A stretch of 64,000 nucleotides of DNA from Pseudomonas sp. N3-W. Its GTDB lineage: Bacteria > Pseudomonadota > Gammaproteobacteria > Pseudomonadales > Pseudomonadaceae. Of this stretch, positions 26,944 to 36,132 are shown piece by piece. Every line of letters begins with the position of its first letter. Within the stretch, counting starts at the first letter, position 1. Below the pieces are notes generated by a model. It was not told the origin of the DNA. It searched no databases and saw only the letters and a list, made by a program, of their open reading frames with translations. A program made the position numbers and the translations under genes. The stretch is taken from the NCBI RefSeq assembly GCF_024970185.1, contig NZ_CP103965.1:2290001-2354000 (forward strand), in the 5' to 3' direction.

Positions 26944-26965
26944 AGTTGTGTTGTCAGGGCCGGCC

Positions 26966-27046
26966 CCTTCGCGAGCAGGCTCGCTCCCACATTGGATTTG
27001 TGAACGACACAGCCCCCCTGTGGGAGCGAGCCTGCTCGCGAAGAGG
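26966..27046. repeat. REP doublet
   Basis: CCTTCGCGAGCAGGCTCGCTCC and GGAGCGAGCCTGCTCGCGAAG face each other between the convergent cobF and glxA-type genes, and could end both transcripts. Confidence 0.85.
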
Positions 27047-27060
27047 CCCTCAAACACACC

Positions 27061-28035
27061 TCAAAAATCAGCTTTGATCCCACCCCCAAACCGCTCCCGA
27101 TACACCGACGGCGGCACTCCGACCACCCCACGAAACGCCACGCGGAAACTTTCCACCGACCTATAACCGCAGCGTTCGGCAATCTGCTCGGTATTGTGGC
27201 GGGTGCTCTCCAGCAGTTCCCGCGCCCGGGCCAGCCGTTGATGTTGCAGCCAGGTCTTGGGCGATTGCCCGCAGGCTTCGGTGAAACGGCGCAAAAACGT
27301 GCGTTCGCTCATCGCCGCTTCACTGGCCAGGTCACGCACCTCCAGCGGCTGGTGCAAGCGCTCCCGCGCCCATTGCATGACACGCGACAGATCGCTGCGC
27401 GGCGTCGGGCTGACGGGCGCGGGAATGAACTGTGCCTGGCCGCCGCTGCGCTGCGGTGCCATGACCAATCGCTGTGCCACCGAGTTAGCCACCTGAGTAC
27501 CGAAATCCCGTGCCACCAGATGCAGGCAGGCATCGATGCCAGCAGCGCTGCCAGCCGAGGTGATCAACTGGCCCGCATCGACATAGAGCACGTCCGGGTC
27601 CACCGCGATGTTCGGGAAGCGCTCGGCCAGTTCAGTGCTGTAGCGCCAATGGGTGGTGGCGCGGTGGCCGTCCAGCAAGCCGCTGGCCGCCAGCACAAAG
27701 ACCCCGGAACAGATCGACAGCAACCGTGCGCCGCGGGCGTGGGCCTGGCGCAGGGCGTGGAGTAACGCTTCAGGCACCGGTGCGCTGCGATCACGCCAGC
27801 CGGGGACGATGATGGTCCGGGCGCTGTCGAGCAGTTCCATGCCACCGTCGGCCAGCACCTGAATGCCACCCATGGCGCGCATCGGGCCCTGATCCACAGC
27901 GACAATCCGGTGCTCGTACCAGGGGAAGTCGAATTCCGGCCGTGCCAGGCCGAAAATCTCCACGGCGATGCCGAACTCGAACGTGCAAAGACCGTCGTAG
28001 GCCAGAATCGCGACCAGGCCAGGGGTAGGCTGCAT
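27061..28035 (-). CDS. GlxA/FtrA-type AraC family regulator
   Basis: 324 residues from ATG 28035. The N-terminal half is a DJ-1/PfpI-like sensor domain (LVAILAYDGLCTFEFGIAVEIF, IIVPGWRD, ARLLSICSGVFVLA with the nucleophile-position Cys). The C-terminal half has two AraC helix-turn-helix motifs (VRDLASEAAMSERTFLRRF and IAERCGYRSVESFRVAF). It is divergent from a rhodanese gene 101 bp away, the arrangement seen for FtrA, so it probably activates that gene. The longer frame upstream (28131) would run through the intergenic promoter region. Confidence 0.88.
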   Translation of the reverse strand: MQPTPGLVAILAYDGLCTFEFGIAVEIFGLARPEFDFPWYEHRIVAVDQGPMRAMGGIQVLADGGMELLDSARTIIVPGWRDRSAPVPEALLHALRQAHARGARLLSICSGVFVLAASGLLDGHRATTHWRYSTELAERFPNIAVDPDVLYVDAGQLITSAGSAAGIDACLHLVARDFGTQVANSVAQRLVMAPQRSGGQAQFIPAPVSPTPRSDLSRVMQWARERLHQPLEVRDLASEAAMSERTFLRRFTEACGQSPKTWLQHQRLARARELLESTRHNTEQIAERCGYRSVESFRVAFRGVVGVPPSVYRERFGGGIKADF

Positions 28036-28136
28036 TTGGCGGAAAACTCCCGATGAGTGTCTTGTGCGCCACTGTAGCGGCAAGTGATGGCTCGATAAAG
28101 TCTGTTCATACCCACCGACACTCTGGAGCAAGGCCC

Positions 28137-28571
28137 ATGACCAGCCTGGTTTGCGAAATTCCTGCCGCCCCGTCCGCGATTGCCCTGGTGCACTTCAGCA
28201 ATCGGCTGACATTCGAAACCGACTGTTCCGACGTCCACGGCAGTTATGAGGCCGGTGAAGTGGATTTTGTGTTGCTGGACGTGCGTGGCCCATTGGCCTT
28301 TGAGCGCGGCCATGTGCCCGGAGCACTCAATATGCCGGGGCGTTTGATCACGGCAGAGACGTTGGCGGCCTACCCGAAAACCACCTTGTTCGTAGTCTAT
28401 TGCGCCGGGCCGCACTGCAATGGCGCGAACAAGGCGGCGGTGAAACTGGCGGTGCTGGGTTACCCGGTCAAGGAGATGATCGGCGGGGTGACCGGTTGGC
28501 TGGATGAGGGATTCGAGTTAAGTGTTGCAGTGGCCCGGACGGCCAATACCGCCATCGGTTGCGAATGCTGA
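28137..28571 (+). CDS. Rhodanese-like sulfurtransferase
   Basis: 144 residues, a single rhodanese domain: FVLLDVRGPLAFERGHVPGA and the active loop YCAGPHCNGANKA with Cys89. It transfers sulfane sulfur, for example from thiosulfate to a thiol or cyanide. There is no signal peptide, so it is cytoplasmic. The divergent GlxA/FtrA-type regulator is the likely controller. The A-G-P-H-C-N loop is longer than in thiosulfate:cyanide enzymes. Confidence 0.85.
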   Translation: MTSLVCEIPAAPSAIALVHFSNRLTFETDCSDVHGSYEAGEVDFVLLDVRGPLAFERGHVPGALNMPGRLITAETLAAYPKTTLFVVYCAGPHCNGANKAAVKLAVLGYPVKEMIGGVTGWLDEGFELSVAVARTANTAIGCEC

Positions 28572-28578
28572 AATCACC

Positions 28579-28642
28579 AAAAAAATCGCAGGCTGCCACC
28601 AGCCCCCTGTAGGAGCTGACGCCGCCTGCGATCTTTTGATCC
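28579..28642. repeat. Intergenic inverted repeat, AAAAATCGCAGGC type
   Basis: AAAAAATCGCAGGC (28580-28593) faces GCCTGCGATCTTTTG with CTGTAGGAGCTGACGCC in between. It is the second copy of the repeat at 799-877 and separates convergent genes. Confidence 0.55.
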
Positions 28643-28646
28643 TGCT

Positions 28647-29279
28647 CTAGACCTGCGCCCACCACCCATCCAGCGTCCCCCGCAACCACTCGAACACCGC
28701 AGCATGACCGGCACCGTCGTCCTGATCCCTTGGCAGCGGCGACTCCTCGGCAAAATGCTGGTTAAGCGTCACCACCGATTGCGCATTCCACTCAGGATGA
28801 AACTGCAAGCCGATCCGCGCCCCCCCGACCCGATACATCTGTTGCTCACAGCCGTCACTGCTGGCCAATAACACCGCACCGGGCGGCAGGTCGATGGCGT
28901 CCTCATGCCACTCCAGCACTTTCAGAACTTGCCCATCAGTGAACGTCACCGTGGTCCAGCCGGTTTCAGGCACGGCCATGCGCCGCACATTCCCGCCCAG
29001 GCTCAATGCCAGAAGTTGTGCCCCCAGACAAATGGCAAATACTGCCGCACCCTGATTCAGACTGGCCGCCAGCCACTGGCGCTCCGCCTCCAGCCAGGCC
29101 GGCCCGGCGTTGGACTCATACGGCCCGCCCAGCATGATCACCGGCTCACCACTTGCCGCAGGCAAATGGCCGAGGTCGGCGCGATGGACGTTCAGCACAA
29201 CGCCTCGGGAAGCGGCCCATTCGGCAATCGCGCCAGGCCCTTCGGCGGGGTGATGCTGGATCAGATTCAATGTGGGCAT
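28647..29279 (-). CDS. Class I glutamine amidotransferase domain protein
   Basis: 210 residues from ATG 29279. The triad is clear: Cys84 in FAICLGAQLL and His161/Glu163 in LQFHPEW. The oxyanion block is MLGGPYESN. Such stand-alone GATase proteins (GuaA-like domain) hydrolyse glutamine or gamma-glutamyl amides such as gamma-glutamylated polyamines; no ammonia-accepting partner gene is adjacent. It is divergent from the arginine/ornithine binding protein gene. Confidence 0.83.
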   Translation of the reverse strand: MPTLNLIQHHPAEGPGAIAEWAASRGVVLNVHRADLGHLPAASGEPVIMLGGPYESNAGPAWLEAERQWLAASLNQGAAVFAICLGAQLLALSLGGNVRRMAVPETGWTTVTFTDGQVLKVLEWHEDAIDLPPGAVLLASSDGCEQQMYRVGGARIGLQFHPEWNAQSVVTLNQHFAEESPLPRDQDDGAGHAAVFEWLRGTLDGWWAQV

Positions 29280-29392
29280 CAGAAATCTCTTGCAATTTTT
29301 GCCTGAAAAAATGACTTGTCCTACAGCCTTTGCACCACCTTGGCGCACGCTTCAAGGGGGGCGAAACGGTTCGCTACTTTTTTATAAGTATT

Positions 29393-29413
29393 TGTCGCTT
29401 ATACACAATTTGC
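29393..29413 (+). promoter_or_regulatory. ArgR half-site upstream of the basic amino acid binding protein
   Basis: TGTCGC-N8-AA-N5 matches the Pseudomonas ArgR half-site consensus in full. It lies 117 bp before the gene start in an AT-rich promoter patch with TATAAG and TATACA elements. A second, weaker half-site may start near 29369 (TTCGC). This suggests arginine-responsive expression. Confidence 0.5.
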
Positions 29414-29529
29414 CCGTTTGAAGCCGCTCTAGACTGCCGGCCACTTCGGTTTTCCCAAGCCAAAAGCTGCCGACCGAACGCTGACAATCGAAAGCTGCCA
29501 ATAAAAGCCTCCGCACACAGGAGTTATAA

Positions 29530-30309
29530 ATGAAGAAGCTAGTGATGTTTGGTGCCCTGGCACTGTCGATGTTGTCCCTGACCGCCGTGGCCGATGACGC
29601 CAAGCCGATCCGCATCGGTATCGAAGCCGGTTACCCGCCATTCTCGATGAAAACCCCCGACGGCAAACTCACCGGTTTCGACGTGGACATCGGCGACGCG
29701 CTGTGCGAGCAGATGAAAGTCAAGTGCACCTGGGTTGAACAAGAGTTCGACGGCCTGATTCCGGCGCTGAAAGTGAAGAAGATCGACGCCATCCTGTCGT
29801 CCATGACCATCACCGATGATCGCAAGAAAAACGTCGATTTCACCATCAAGTACTACCACACCCCGGCGCGCTTCGTGATGAAGGAAGGCGCCGACGTCAA
29901 AGACCCGCTGACCGACCTCAAGGGCAAGAAAGTCGGCGTGCTGCGTGCCAGTACCCACGACCGCTTCGCCACCGAAGTGCTGGTGCCGGCCGGTATCCAG
30001 TTGGTGCGTTACGGCTCCCAGCAGGAAGCCAACCTGGACATGGTCTCGGGCCGCATTGACGCGCTGCTGGCCGACTCGGTCAACCTGGACGACGGTTTCC
30101 TGAAAACCGACGCCGGTAAAGGCTTTGCTTTCGTAGGCCCTGAGTACAACGATCCGAAGTACTTCGGTGGCGGCGCCGGCATTGCCGTACGCAAGGGCGA
30201 TACCGCCCTGGCCGACAAATTCAACACCGCGATCACCGAAATTCGCGCCAACGGCAAGTACAAGCAAGTGCAAGACAAGTACTTCAAGTTTGACGTATAC
30301 GGCGAGTAA
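29530..30309 (+). CDS. aotJ: Lysine/arginine/ornithine ABC transporter substrate-binding protein (AotJ-like)
   Basis: 259 residues with a signal peptide ([21 protein letters not shown]), so periplasmic. The SBP_bac_3 signature [26 protein letters not shown] is followed by [26 protein letters not shown] and the C-terminal [23 protein letters not shown]. It resembles ArgT/AotJ. The permease genes aotQM and the ATPase aotP are not adjacent: a strong terminator follows and then an AotO-like gene. It therefore probably serves a transporter encoded elsewhere. The ArgR half-site upstream supports an arginine/ornithine role. Confidence 0.87.
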   Translation: MKKLVMFGALALSMLSLTAVADDAKPIRIGIEAGYPPFSMKTPDGKLTGFDVDIGDALCEQMKVKCTWVEQEFDGLIPALKVKKIDAILSSMTITDDRKKNVDFTIKYYHTPARFVMKEGADVKDPLTDLKGKKVGVLRASTHDRFATEVLVPAGIQLVRYGSQQEANLDMVSGRIDALLADSVNLDDGFLKTDAGKGFAFVGPEYNDPKYFGGGAGIAVRKGDTALADKFNTAITEIRANGKYKQVQDKYFKFDVYGE

Positions 30310-30319
30310 TCCGCCGGCC

Positions 30320-30358
30320 AAAAAAAGTGGCTACCGTTGACGCGGTGGCCACTTTTTT
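30320..30358 (+). terminator. Intrinsic terminator after aotJ
   Basis: A 16-bp stem (AAAAAAGTGGCTACCG facing CGGTGGCCACTTTTTT, one G-T pair) with a 6-nt loop and a T-run starts 11 bp after the stop codon of the binding-protein gene. Confidence 0.9.
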
Positions 30359-30428
30359 TATGCTCTCATTCCACCCAGACGAAAAACCCACAGGTGATTT
30401 TGCCGTTCTGTCATGCAGGAGTTCCCCC

Positions 30429-31541
30429 ATGCAACGCATTGACCACCCACTGCCCTGGAGCCACCTGGGCACCGAGCGCACCCTCAGTGTGTTTCGTTTT
30501 GGCGCCGGTGCGCGCAAGGTCTATATCCAGGCCAGCCTGCACGCTGATGAATTGCCGGGCATGCGCACGGCCTGGGAACTGAAGAAACGCCTGACCGAAC
30601 TCGAAGCCCAAGGCCAGTTGCAAGGCGTCATCGAGCTGGTGCCGGTGGCCAACCCGATTGGTCTGGACCAACATCTGCAAAGCGCCCACATGGGCCGTTT
30701 CGAGCTGGGCAGCGGCAAGAACTTCAACCGCTCGTTTGTCGAACTCAGCACCCCGGTGGCGCAACTGATCGGTGCGCAGTTGGGAGCTGACGCCGAGGCC
30801 AACATTGCCTTGATCCGCAAAACCATGGGCCAGGTCCTTGACGCTCTGCCGGCCCCTGCTTCGCAACTGCAAGCCATGCACCGCCTGTTGCTGCGTCACG
30901 CCTGCGACGCTGACATTACCCTGGACTTGCACTGCGACTTCGACGCAGCGATTCACCTCTACGCCTTGCCGCAACACTGGCCCCGGTGGCAGTCGCTGGC
31001 TGCGCGTTTGAAGGCCGGTGTGGCCTTGCTGTGCGAAGATTCTGGCGGCAGTTCGTTTGACGAATCCTGCTCGTCGCCGTGGTTGCGTCTGGCTAGCGCG
31101 TTTCCCGAGGCCACCATCCCGCCGGCGAACCTGGCGACCACCCTGGAGCTGGGCAGCATGGGCGATACCCGTGTCGAGCAGGCTCAGGCCAATTGCGAAG
31201 CGATTCTGGGTTTCCTCGCTGAGCAGGGTTTTATCAGCGGCACCTGGCCGGCCGCGCCGAGCGAGTGCTGTGAAGGCATGCCGTTCGAGGGCACGGAGTA
31301 TCTGTTCGCGCCACACCATGGGGTGGTCAGTTTCCTGCGCGATTCCGGTGAGTGGGTAGAGAAGGGTGATGCGCTGTTTGAAGTGGTCGATCCGTTGAGC
31401 GACCGCATCAGCACCGTCTGCGCCGGCACCAGCGGTGTGCTGTTTGCGATTGATCGCGGCCGTTATACCGAGCCGGGGATATGGCAGGCGAAAGTGGCAG
31501 GACGTGAGCCGATTCGAGTTGGGAAGCTGGTTAACGACTGA
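30429..31541 (+). CDS. aotO: Succinylglutamate desuccinylase/aspartoacylase family protein (AotO-like)
   Basis: 370 residues. The zinc-site motif ASLHADELPG gives H38 and E41, and TLDLHCDF the third ligand. The C-terminal region has a lipoyl/barrel-sandwich-like stretch (HHGVVSFLRDSGEWVEKGDALFEVVDP). The family deacylates N-acyl amino acids. In Pseudomonas aeruginosa the AotO gene lies inside the arginine/ornithine transport operon aotJQMOP-argR; here only aotJ and this gene remain together, separated by a terminator. AGGAG lies 7 nt before ATG 30429. Confidence 0.78.
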   Translation: MQRIDHPLPWSHLGTERTLSVFRFGAGARKVYIQASLHADELPGMRTAWELKKRLTELEAQGQLQGVIELVPVANPIGLDQHLQSAHMGRFELGSGKNFNRSFVELSTPVAQLIGAQLGADAEANIALIRKTMGQVLDALPAPASQLQAMHRLLLRHACDADITLDLHCDFDAAIHLYALPQHWPRWQSLAARLKAGVALLCEDSGGSSFDESCSSPWLRLASAFPEATIPPANLATTLELGSMGDTRVEQAQANCEAILGFLAEQGFISGTWPAAPSECCEGMPFEGTEYLFAPHHGVVSFLRDSGEWVEKGDALFEVVDPLSDRISTVCAGTSGVLFAIDRGRYTEPGIWQAKVAGREPIRVGKLVND

Positions 31542-31567
31542 TCGGAGATTTTGATGAGGCATCCGGC

Positions 31568-31593
31568 CTCTTCGCGAGCCTGCTTGCGAAGAG
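31568..31593. repeat. Compact REP-like hairpin
   Basis: CTCTTCGCGAGC and GCTTGCGAAGAG are complementary around a 2-nt gap, 27 bp after the aotO-like gene. It is a single short REP-derived hairpin and may act as a terminator. Confidence 0.5.
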
Positions 31594-31676
31594 GGCATCA
31601 GCCACGGCAAAAATGCCGAGAAGTGCCTCACGATGTTAGGGTAACCCTCAATCCTGCCCCCAGTGAAGGAAGGCTT

Positions 31677-32393
31677 ATGCTCAAGTATCTCGTCCTGTTC
31701 ATGCTGCTGGCGTCTACCGCCGCCCACGCACAAACCCCGTTGCAAACCGACTTGCCGCTCAAGTACCTGGAACAGGCCAGCCCTGACACCAACGATCAGC
31801 CGCTGGTGATTTTCCTCCACGGCTACGGCAGCAACGAGCAGGATCTGTTTGGTATCAAGGACGAGTTGCCGGCCAATTACACCTACCTGTCGGTGCAGGC
31901 GCCGGTGACGCTGGAACCGGGCAGTTATCAGTGGTTTCGCAAGAAGGGTGAAGGCGCTTACAACGGTGAGACCGATGACCTGAAGTCCAGCGGCAAGCTG
32001 CTGTTGACGTTCATTGCCCAGGCGGCGAAGAAGTACCACACCGAGGCGAACAAGGTGTACCTGGTGGGTTTCAGCCAGGGCGCGATCATGTCCTATGAAG
32101 TGGGATTGCGTCATCCCGAGGCAGTGCGCGGGATTGCGGCGCTGAGCGGGCGGATTCTGCCGGTGCTCAAGTCCGAATTGAAGCCCGATGAAAAACGCCA
32201 GTCACTGGCAATCTTCATCGGTCACGGCACCGTCGACAAGCGCTTGCCACTCAAAGACGGCACCGATGCCGACAGCCTTCTGCAAAGCCTGTCACTCAAG
32301 CCCCAGTTCCACGCCTATGAAGGGCTGGGCCACAGCATCAGTGCCGATGAGATTCAGGATCTCAACGCCTGGTTGCAGCGCCTCAATCCCTGA
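31677..32393 (+). CDS. Exported alpha/beta hydrolase (phospholipase/carboxylesterase family)
   Basis: 238 residues with a short signal peptide ending TAAHA. The family core is FLHGYGSNEQDLFG, the elbow GFSQG (Ser133), the acid in HGTVDKRLPL and His in GLGHSIS. It belongs to the Abhydrolase_2 (YpfH/phospholipase-carboxylesterase) group. Exported members are less common than cytoplasmic ones. ATG 31677 has GAAGGA upstream. Confidence 0.87.
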   Translation: MLKYLVLFMLLASTAAHAQTPLQTDLPLKYLEQASPDTNDQPLVIFLHGYGSNEQDLFGIKDELPANYTYLSVQAPVTLEPGSYQWFRKKGEGAYNGETDDLKSSGKLLLTFIAQAAKKYHTEANKVYLVGFSQGAIMSYEVGLRHPEAVRGIAALSGRILPVLKSELKPDEKRQSLAIFIGHGTVDKRLPLKDGTDADSLLQSLSLKPQFHAYEGLGHSISADEIQDLNAWLQRLNP

Positions 32394-32396
32394 CGC

Positions 32397-32960
32397 TTAT
32401 TTACCGGTCACGATCTGTTTGACCAGCGCGTCGTGGCCGGTCTTGTTGTCTGGGCGGGAGATCACTTGCACCACGGCCATGTGATCGCCGGAACCGGCCA
32501 TCAGCGTGGTGTTGAGGGTCTGGCCGCCGCCCTGGGTGGCGGTACTGTCGACCTGGCGCAGGCCCAGGCCAGTGCCTTTCTGGGTCAGGCTTTTCTCACT
32601 CAGTTTATTGAAGTCCGGCAGCGCTTTGCGCTGTGCCGCATCGAAATCGCTGACCGTACCGTCGAGAAATGCTGCATCGTTGTCCTTGACGGTGGCGCCG
32701 TCGGGCAGGCGGTTTTCAGCGGTGATCAACACCGTTTTGGTGGTTTCGTTGGTGTACATGGTACCGACAGCGCCGGTCGGGCCGGGCGGCAGCGGGTTGG
32801 CGACGAAGCCCTTGGGCAGGGTGAAGCTGAACTTGCCGCCGAGCATCGACACCTTCTGTGCCGGCGCGTCGGTGGCCTTGGCCGCCTGGGCATTCAATAC
32901 GCTCAGGCCGGCTACCGCCGCCAGCAGCAGGACAGCGGCTTTCTTACTCAACAATGACAT
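32397..32960 (-). CDS. Secreted hypothetical protein
   Basis: 187 residues with a clear signal peptide (MSLLSKKAAVLLLAAVAGLSVLNAQA). The mature part begins VSMLGGKFSFTLPKGFVANPLP, resembling the DUF1795-like Mog1p/PsbP fold of periplasmic proteins, and has a C-terminal GSGDHMAVVQVISRPD. No catalytic motif was recognised. It is convergent with the exported hydrolase gene, 3 bp from it. Confidence 0.72.
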   Translation of the reverse strand: MSLLSKKAAVLLLAAVAGLSVLNAQAAKATDAPAQKVSMLGGKFSFTLPKGFVANPLPPGPTGAVGTMYTNETTKTVLITAENRLPDGATVKDNDAAFLDGTVSDFDAAQRKALPDFNKLSEKSLTQKGTGLGLRQVDSTATQGGGQTLNTTLMAGSGDHMAVVQVISRPDNKTGHDALVKQIVTGK

Positions 32961-33183
32961 GGGACTCTCCGGTGATGATCGCGCTATGGCCGCGATCATC
33001 CCACGACGGTCGGGGCGCCAGCCAGTCAAGAATAGGGTTGCCGAGGGAATGTAAGCCGGACACAAAATCTTTTGCTCCGGCTTGAGCGCGCAGCACTCAC
33101 AGGGTTGGCAGTGACGGTGAACATCGCGAGGTCGCTTCGCAACCCGGCGCGAGCCAGCTCCCTTGCTACGGGTTGTGCTGCCA

Positions 33184-33978
33184 TTAATCCTTGATGGTTG
33201 CGCCAGAGGGTGGCTGTATCTGAGTTGCCGCTGTCGCCAGCAGCTTTCGGGTCACCCCCAGCATCCCCACCGACACCGCAACGCCCCAGGCAAACGCGCT
33301 CATCCCCAACGTCGGCAACGTCAGCGCCAGCACCAGGCAAAACGCTGCAAACGCGTACATGCCCGTGGCGGTGGCCCGCAACAAGGCGGCCGTAAAGGCC
33401 GGGCCACGGGTTTGCTGGGAGAACACCGCCATCACGCTGCCCAATACCGGGAACACCGCCAGCAAGCCGCTCCAGCGTTCGCCCACGGTGCTGGCGAGCA
33501 AGGTCACGGTTAACGTCAAGAGAGCGCCGGCCAGCATGCGCAGGATCAGTCTGTCGGATTTCGGCACCGGGCCCGCGACAATCGGTTTCACCGCCGGAAA
33601 CAGATAAGGCGCAGCGAGCAGGGCACTGGCGGCGGCGATCAGCGACACGGTCAGTGACGGCGGAATCAGCGACAGCACAAAGGCGATGCTGGCCCACACC
33701 AGCATCGACACCGCCAGCGCACAAGGCCATGCGGTCCTTTGTGCCATTTGGGCGTAGCTCACACAGAAGGCAATCATCGCGAACATGGCCGACAGCGCGG
33801 CGGTCGCCGCCTGTGCGGCAAACACCTGACCTTGTTCCAACGCCAGGAAAAACAGAATCGGCCCCACCACCACCGGCAATCCCGACAGCCACCCGGCGAC
33901 GCTCGGCCCCCAGCGCTTGCCTGCCAGGGAAATCAGCAACAGAAAACCGGGAATCACCAGCAGTTTGAGCACCAGCAC
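33184..33978 (-). CDS. Multi-pass inner membrane protein of unknown function
   Basis: 264 residues, almost entirely hydrophobic, about 8-9 membrane helices. A family-typical GPSVAGWLSGLPVVVGPILFF opens the protein. GTG 33978 is preceded by GGAG 9 nt upstream; the longer frame to 34017 lacks a ribosome binding site. No transporter family was recognised with certainty and no gene nearby hints at a substrate. Confidence 0.75.
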   Translation of the reverse strand: MLVLKLLVIPGFLLLISLAGKRWGPSVAGWLSGLPVVVGPILFFLALEQGQVFAAQAATAALSAMFAMIAFCVSYAQMAQRTAWPCALAVSMLVWASIAFVLSLIPPSLTVSLIAAASALLAAPYLFPAVKPIVAGPVPKSDRLILRMLAGALLTLTVTLLASTVGERWSGLLAVFPVLGSVMAVFSQQTRGPAFTAALLRATATGMYAFAAFCLVLALTLPTLGMSAFAWGVAVSVGMLGVTRKLLATAATQIQPPSGATIKD

Positions 33979-34141
33979 GTATGCATCTCCGATCTGCAGA
34001 AGGCGACAAATTAGCACCGTGGATTGTGGATTGCTTCATGGATCTCTGAATGTTGTATACAAAATATCTGATTCTGCTGTTTGTTGTACAAAAAGCCGGT
34101 TTGCGTATAAGCCTGTAGAAAGCCCTCGGTGAAACATCTTC

Positions 34142-34672
34142 ATGAATAGCCCTCGCTCACGACTGCGTCACGGTCTATGGCTGCTGGCATGGCTTGCGAC
34201 ACAAGCCCTGGCCAGCTGGCAAGACGCCTTGCCCAATGCGCAAATCATCGGCGCCGGGGAGTTTCGCGTCTTCGGTTTTGATGTTTACAACGCCAGGCTC
34301 TGGAGTACGACGCGGCCGCTGTCGGTGGATCAGCCGTTTGCCCTGGAGCTGATCTACAAGCGCGAGATTTCCCGCGATGATCTGGTGAAAGCCAGCGTCG
34401 ATGAAATCAGGCGATTGTCCGGTGCTTCGGTGAGCGCCGAGCAATTGGCCCGGTGGCAAGTACAGATGCAGCAGTCGTTCGTCGATGTGCAGGACGGCAC
34501 GCGGATTACCGGTGTCTACCTGCCGGGGCAGGGCGCACGGTTTTTTGTCGGCCAGCAGTTGCAACACGAAGTGAAAGACCCGCAGTTCGCCCGGGCGTTT
34601 TTCGATATCTGGCTGGATCCACGTACCCGAAACCCCGAGTTGCGCGAACAATTGCTGGGCACGACCCGATGA
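34142..34672 (+). CDS. Chalcone isomerase-like family protein
   Basis: 176 residues with an N-terminal hydrophobic signal (LWLLAWLATQALA), so exported. The CHI-like core is visible: GAGEFRVFGFDVYNARLWS, FALELIYKREISRDDLVKASVDEI and GVYLPGQGARFFV. Bacterial members of this fold are not flavonoid enzymes and are thought to bind fatty-acid-like ligands. ATG at 34142. The gene is followed 100 bp on by a Nramp transporter gene. Confidence 0.8.
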   Translation: MNSPRSRLRHGLWLLAWLATQALASWQDALPNAQIIGAGEFRVFGFDVYNARLWSTTRPLSVDQPFALELIYKREISRDDLVKASVDEIRRLSGASVSAEQLARWQVQMQQSFVDVQDGTRITGVYLPGQGARFFVGQQLQHEVKDPQFARAFFDIWLDPRTRNPELREQLLGTTR

Positions 34673-34791
34673 CAGCCCAAACACGCCCTGTGCAGGAGCA
34701 GCCTCCGGCAGCTTCTACACAGGGCGGCGTATAGCCCGCAGGCCAGTGAAGCGTTTAAGCTGCCCCTTCCAACTTGTTACCGGATGTTTGC

Positions 34792-36114
34792 GTGAAATTC
34801 AGTTTTTTGCCGAAAGTCGCCACCGCACCGTTTTGTCCGCCCGAGGTGGCCGGCAGCGTGGTCGTCGACCCAACTGCCTCGTTCTTCAAGCGGATGCTGC
34901 GTTTCGCCGGCCCTGGCCTGCTGGTTTCCATCGGTTACATGGACCCCGGCAACTGGGCCACCGCCATCGAAGCCGGTTCGAAATTCGGTTACAGCCTGCT
35001 GTTCGTGGTGTTGCTGGCGAGTCTGGCGGGGATGGTGGTGCAGTGCCTGTGTTCGCGGCTGGGCATCGCCACCGGGCGGGACCTGGCGCAACTGTCCCGC
35101 GAGCGCTACAGCACTCGCGCCGCCCGAACCCAATGGGTGCTGGCAGAGATTTCGATCATTGCCACCGACCTTGCCGAAGTCCTCGGTTGCGCGCTGGCAT
35201 TCCACCTGCTGCTGGGGTGTTCGCTGACGTTTGGCATCGCCCTGACGGCGTTTGACACGTTGCTGGTGCTGGCCTTGCAGAACCGTGGTTTTCGCCGACT
35301 CGAAGCGATCATGCTGGCCCTGGTCGCGACCATCGGCGTGTGTTTCTTCATCGAGCTGGTGCTGATCAAACCGTATTGGCCAGACGTCGCCCGAGGCTTC
35401 GTGCCGTCGCTGTCGGCGATCAGCGATACCGCGCCGCTGTACATCGCCATCGGTATTGTCGGGGCCACGGTGATGCCGCATAACCTGTACCTGCATACCT
35501 CGATCGTGCAGACCCGGATGATCGGCCAGGACCTGGCCGGCAAGCAGGATGCGGTGAAACTGGCGCGCATCGACACCATTGGTTCACTGGCGCTGGCGTT
35601 GCTGGTCAATGCGGCGATTCTGATTCTGGCGGCGGCTGCATTCCACACTACCGGTCACAGCGATGTGGTGGACATTCAGGACGCCTATCACCTGCTCGAC
35701 CCGCTGGTGGGCGGCGCCCTGGCCAGCGTGTTGTTTGGCGTGGCGTTGCTGGCCTCGGGACAGAGCTCGACCTTCACCGGCACCATCGCTGGCCAGGTGA
35801 TCATGGAGGGCTATCTGAACTTGCGCATTCCTTGCTGGCAACGGCGGTTGATCACCCGTGGGCTGGCGTTGATCCCGGCGTTCATCGGCGTGTGGCTGAT
35901 GGGTGATAACGCGATTGGCAAGTTGTTGGTGCTGAGTCAGGTGGTGTTGAGTCTGCAACTGCCGTTTGCGTTGTATCCGCTGATTCGGATGACCAGCGAT
36001 AAGACGCTGATGGGACCGTTTGCCAATCGGCTGCCGACGCGGGTGTTGGCGTGGGGGTTGTTTGCGGTGATCAGTGGGGCGAATGCGTGGTTGATAGTGC
36101 AGTGGGTGGTTTGA
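34792..36114 (+). CDS. Nramp family divalent metal transporter
   Basis: About 440 residues with 11 membrane segments. The two Nramp metal-binding motifs are present: DPGNW (51-55) in helix 1 and MPHNLYLH in helix 6. MntH-type proteins import Mn2+ (and Fe2+) with protons. The start is uncertain; GTG 34792 gives a normal N-terminus. No MntR-like site was seen upstream. A REP cluster follows the stop. Confidence 0.88.
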   Translation: MKFSFLPKVATAPFCPPEVAGSVVVDPTASFFKRMLRFAGPGLLVSIGYMDPGNWATAIEAGSKFGYSLLFVVLLASLAGMVVQCLCSRLGIATGRDLAQLSRERYSTRAARTQWVLAEISIIATDLAEVLGCALAFHLLLGCSLTFGIALTAFDTLLVLALQNRGFRRLEAIMLALVATIGVCFFIELVLIKPYWPDVARGFVPSLSAISDTAPLYIAIGIVGATVMPHNLYLHTSIVQTRMIGQDLAGKQDAVKLARIDTIGSLALALLVNAAILILAAAAFHTTGHSDVVDIQDAYHLLDPLVGGALASVLFGVALLASGQSSTFTGTIAGQVIMEGYLNLRIPCWQRRLITRGLALIPAFIGVWLMGDNAIGKLLVLSQVVLSLQLPFALYPLIRMTSDKTLMGPFANRLPTRVLAWGLFAVISGANAWLIVQWVV

Positions 36115-36132
36115 TCCGAGAGGTGTGTTGTT

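Noticed and set aside
33120..33178. Degenerate REP-like sequence near the end of the membrane protein gene
   Set aside because: Only partial arm similarity (CGCGAG...GAGCCAGCTCCC) with no clear pairing; too weak to list.
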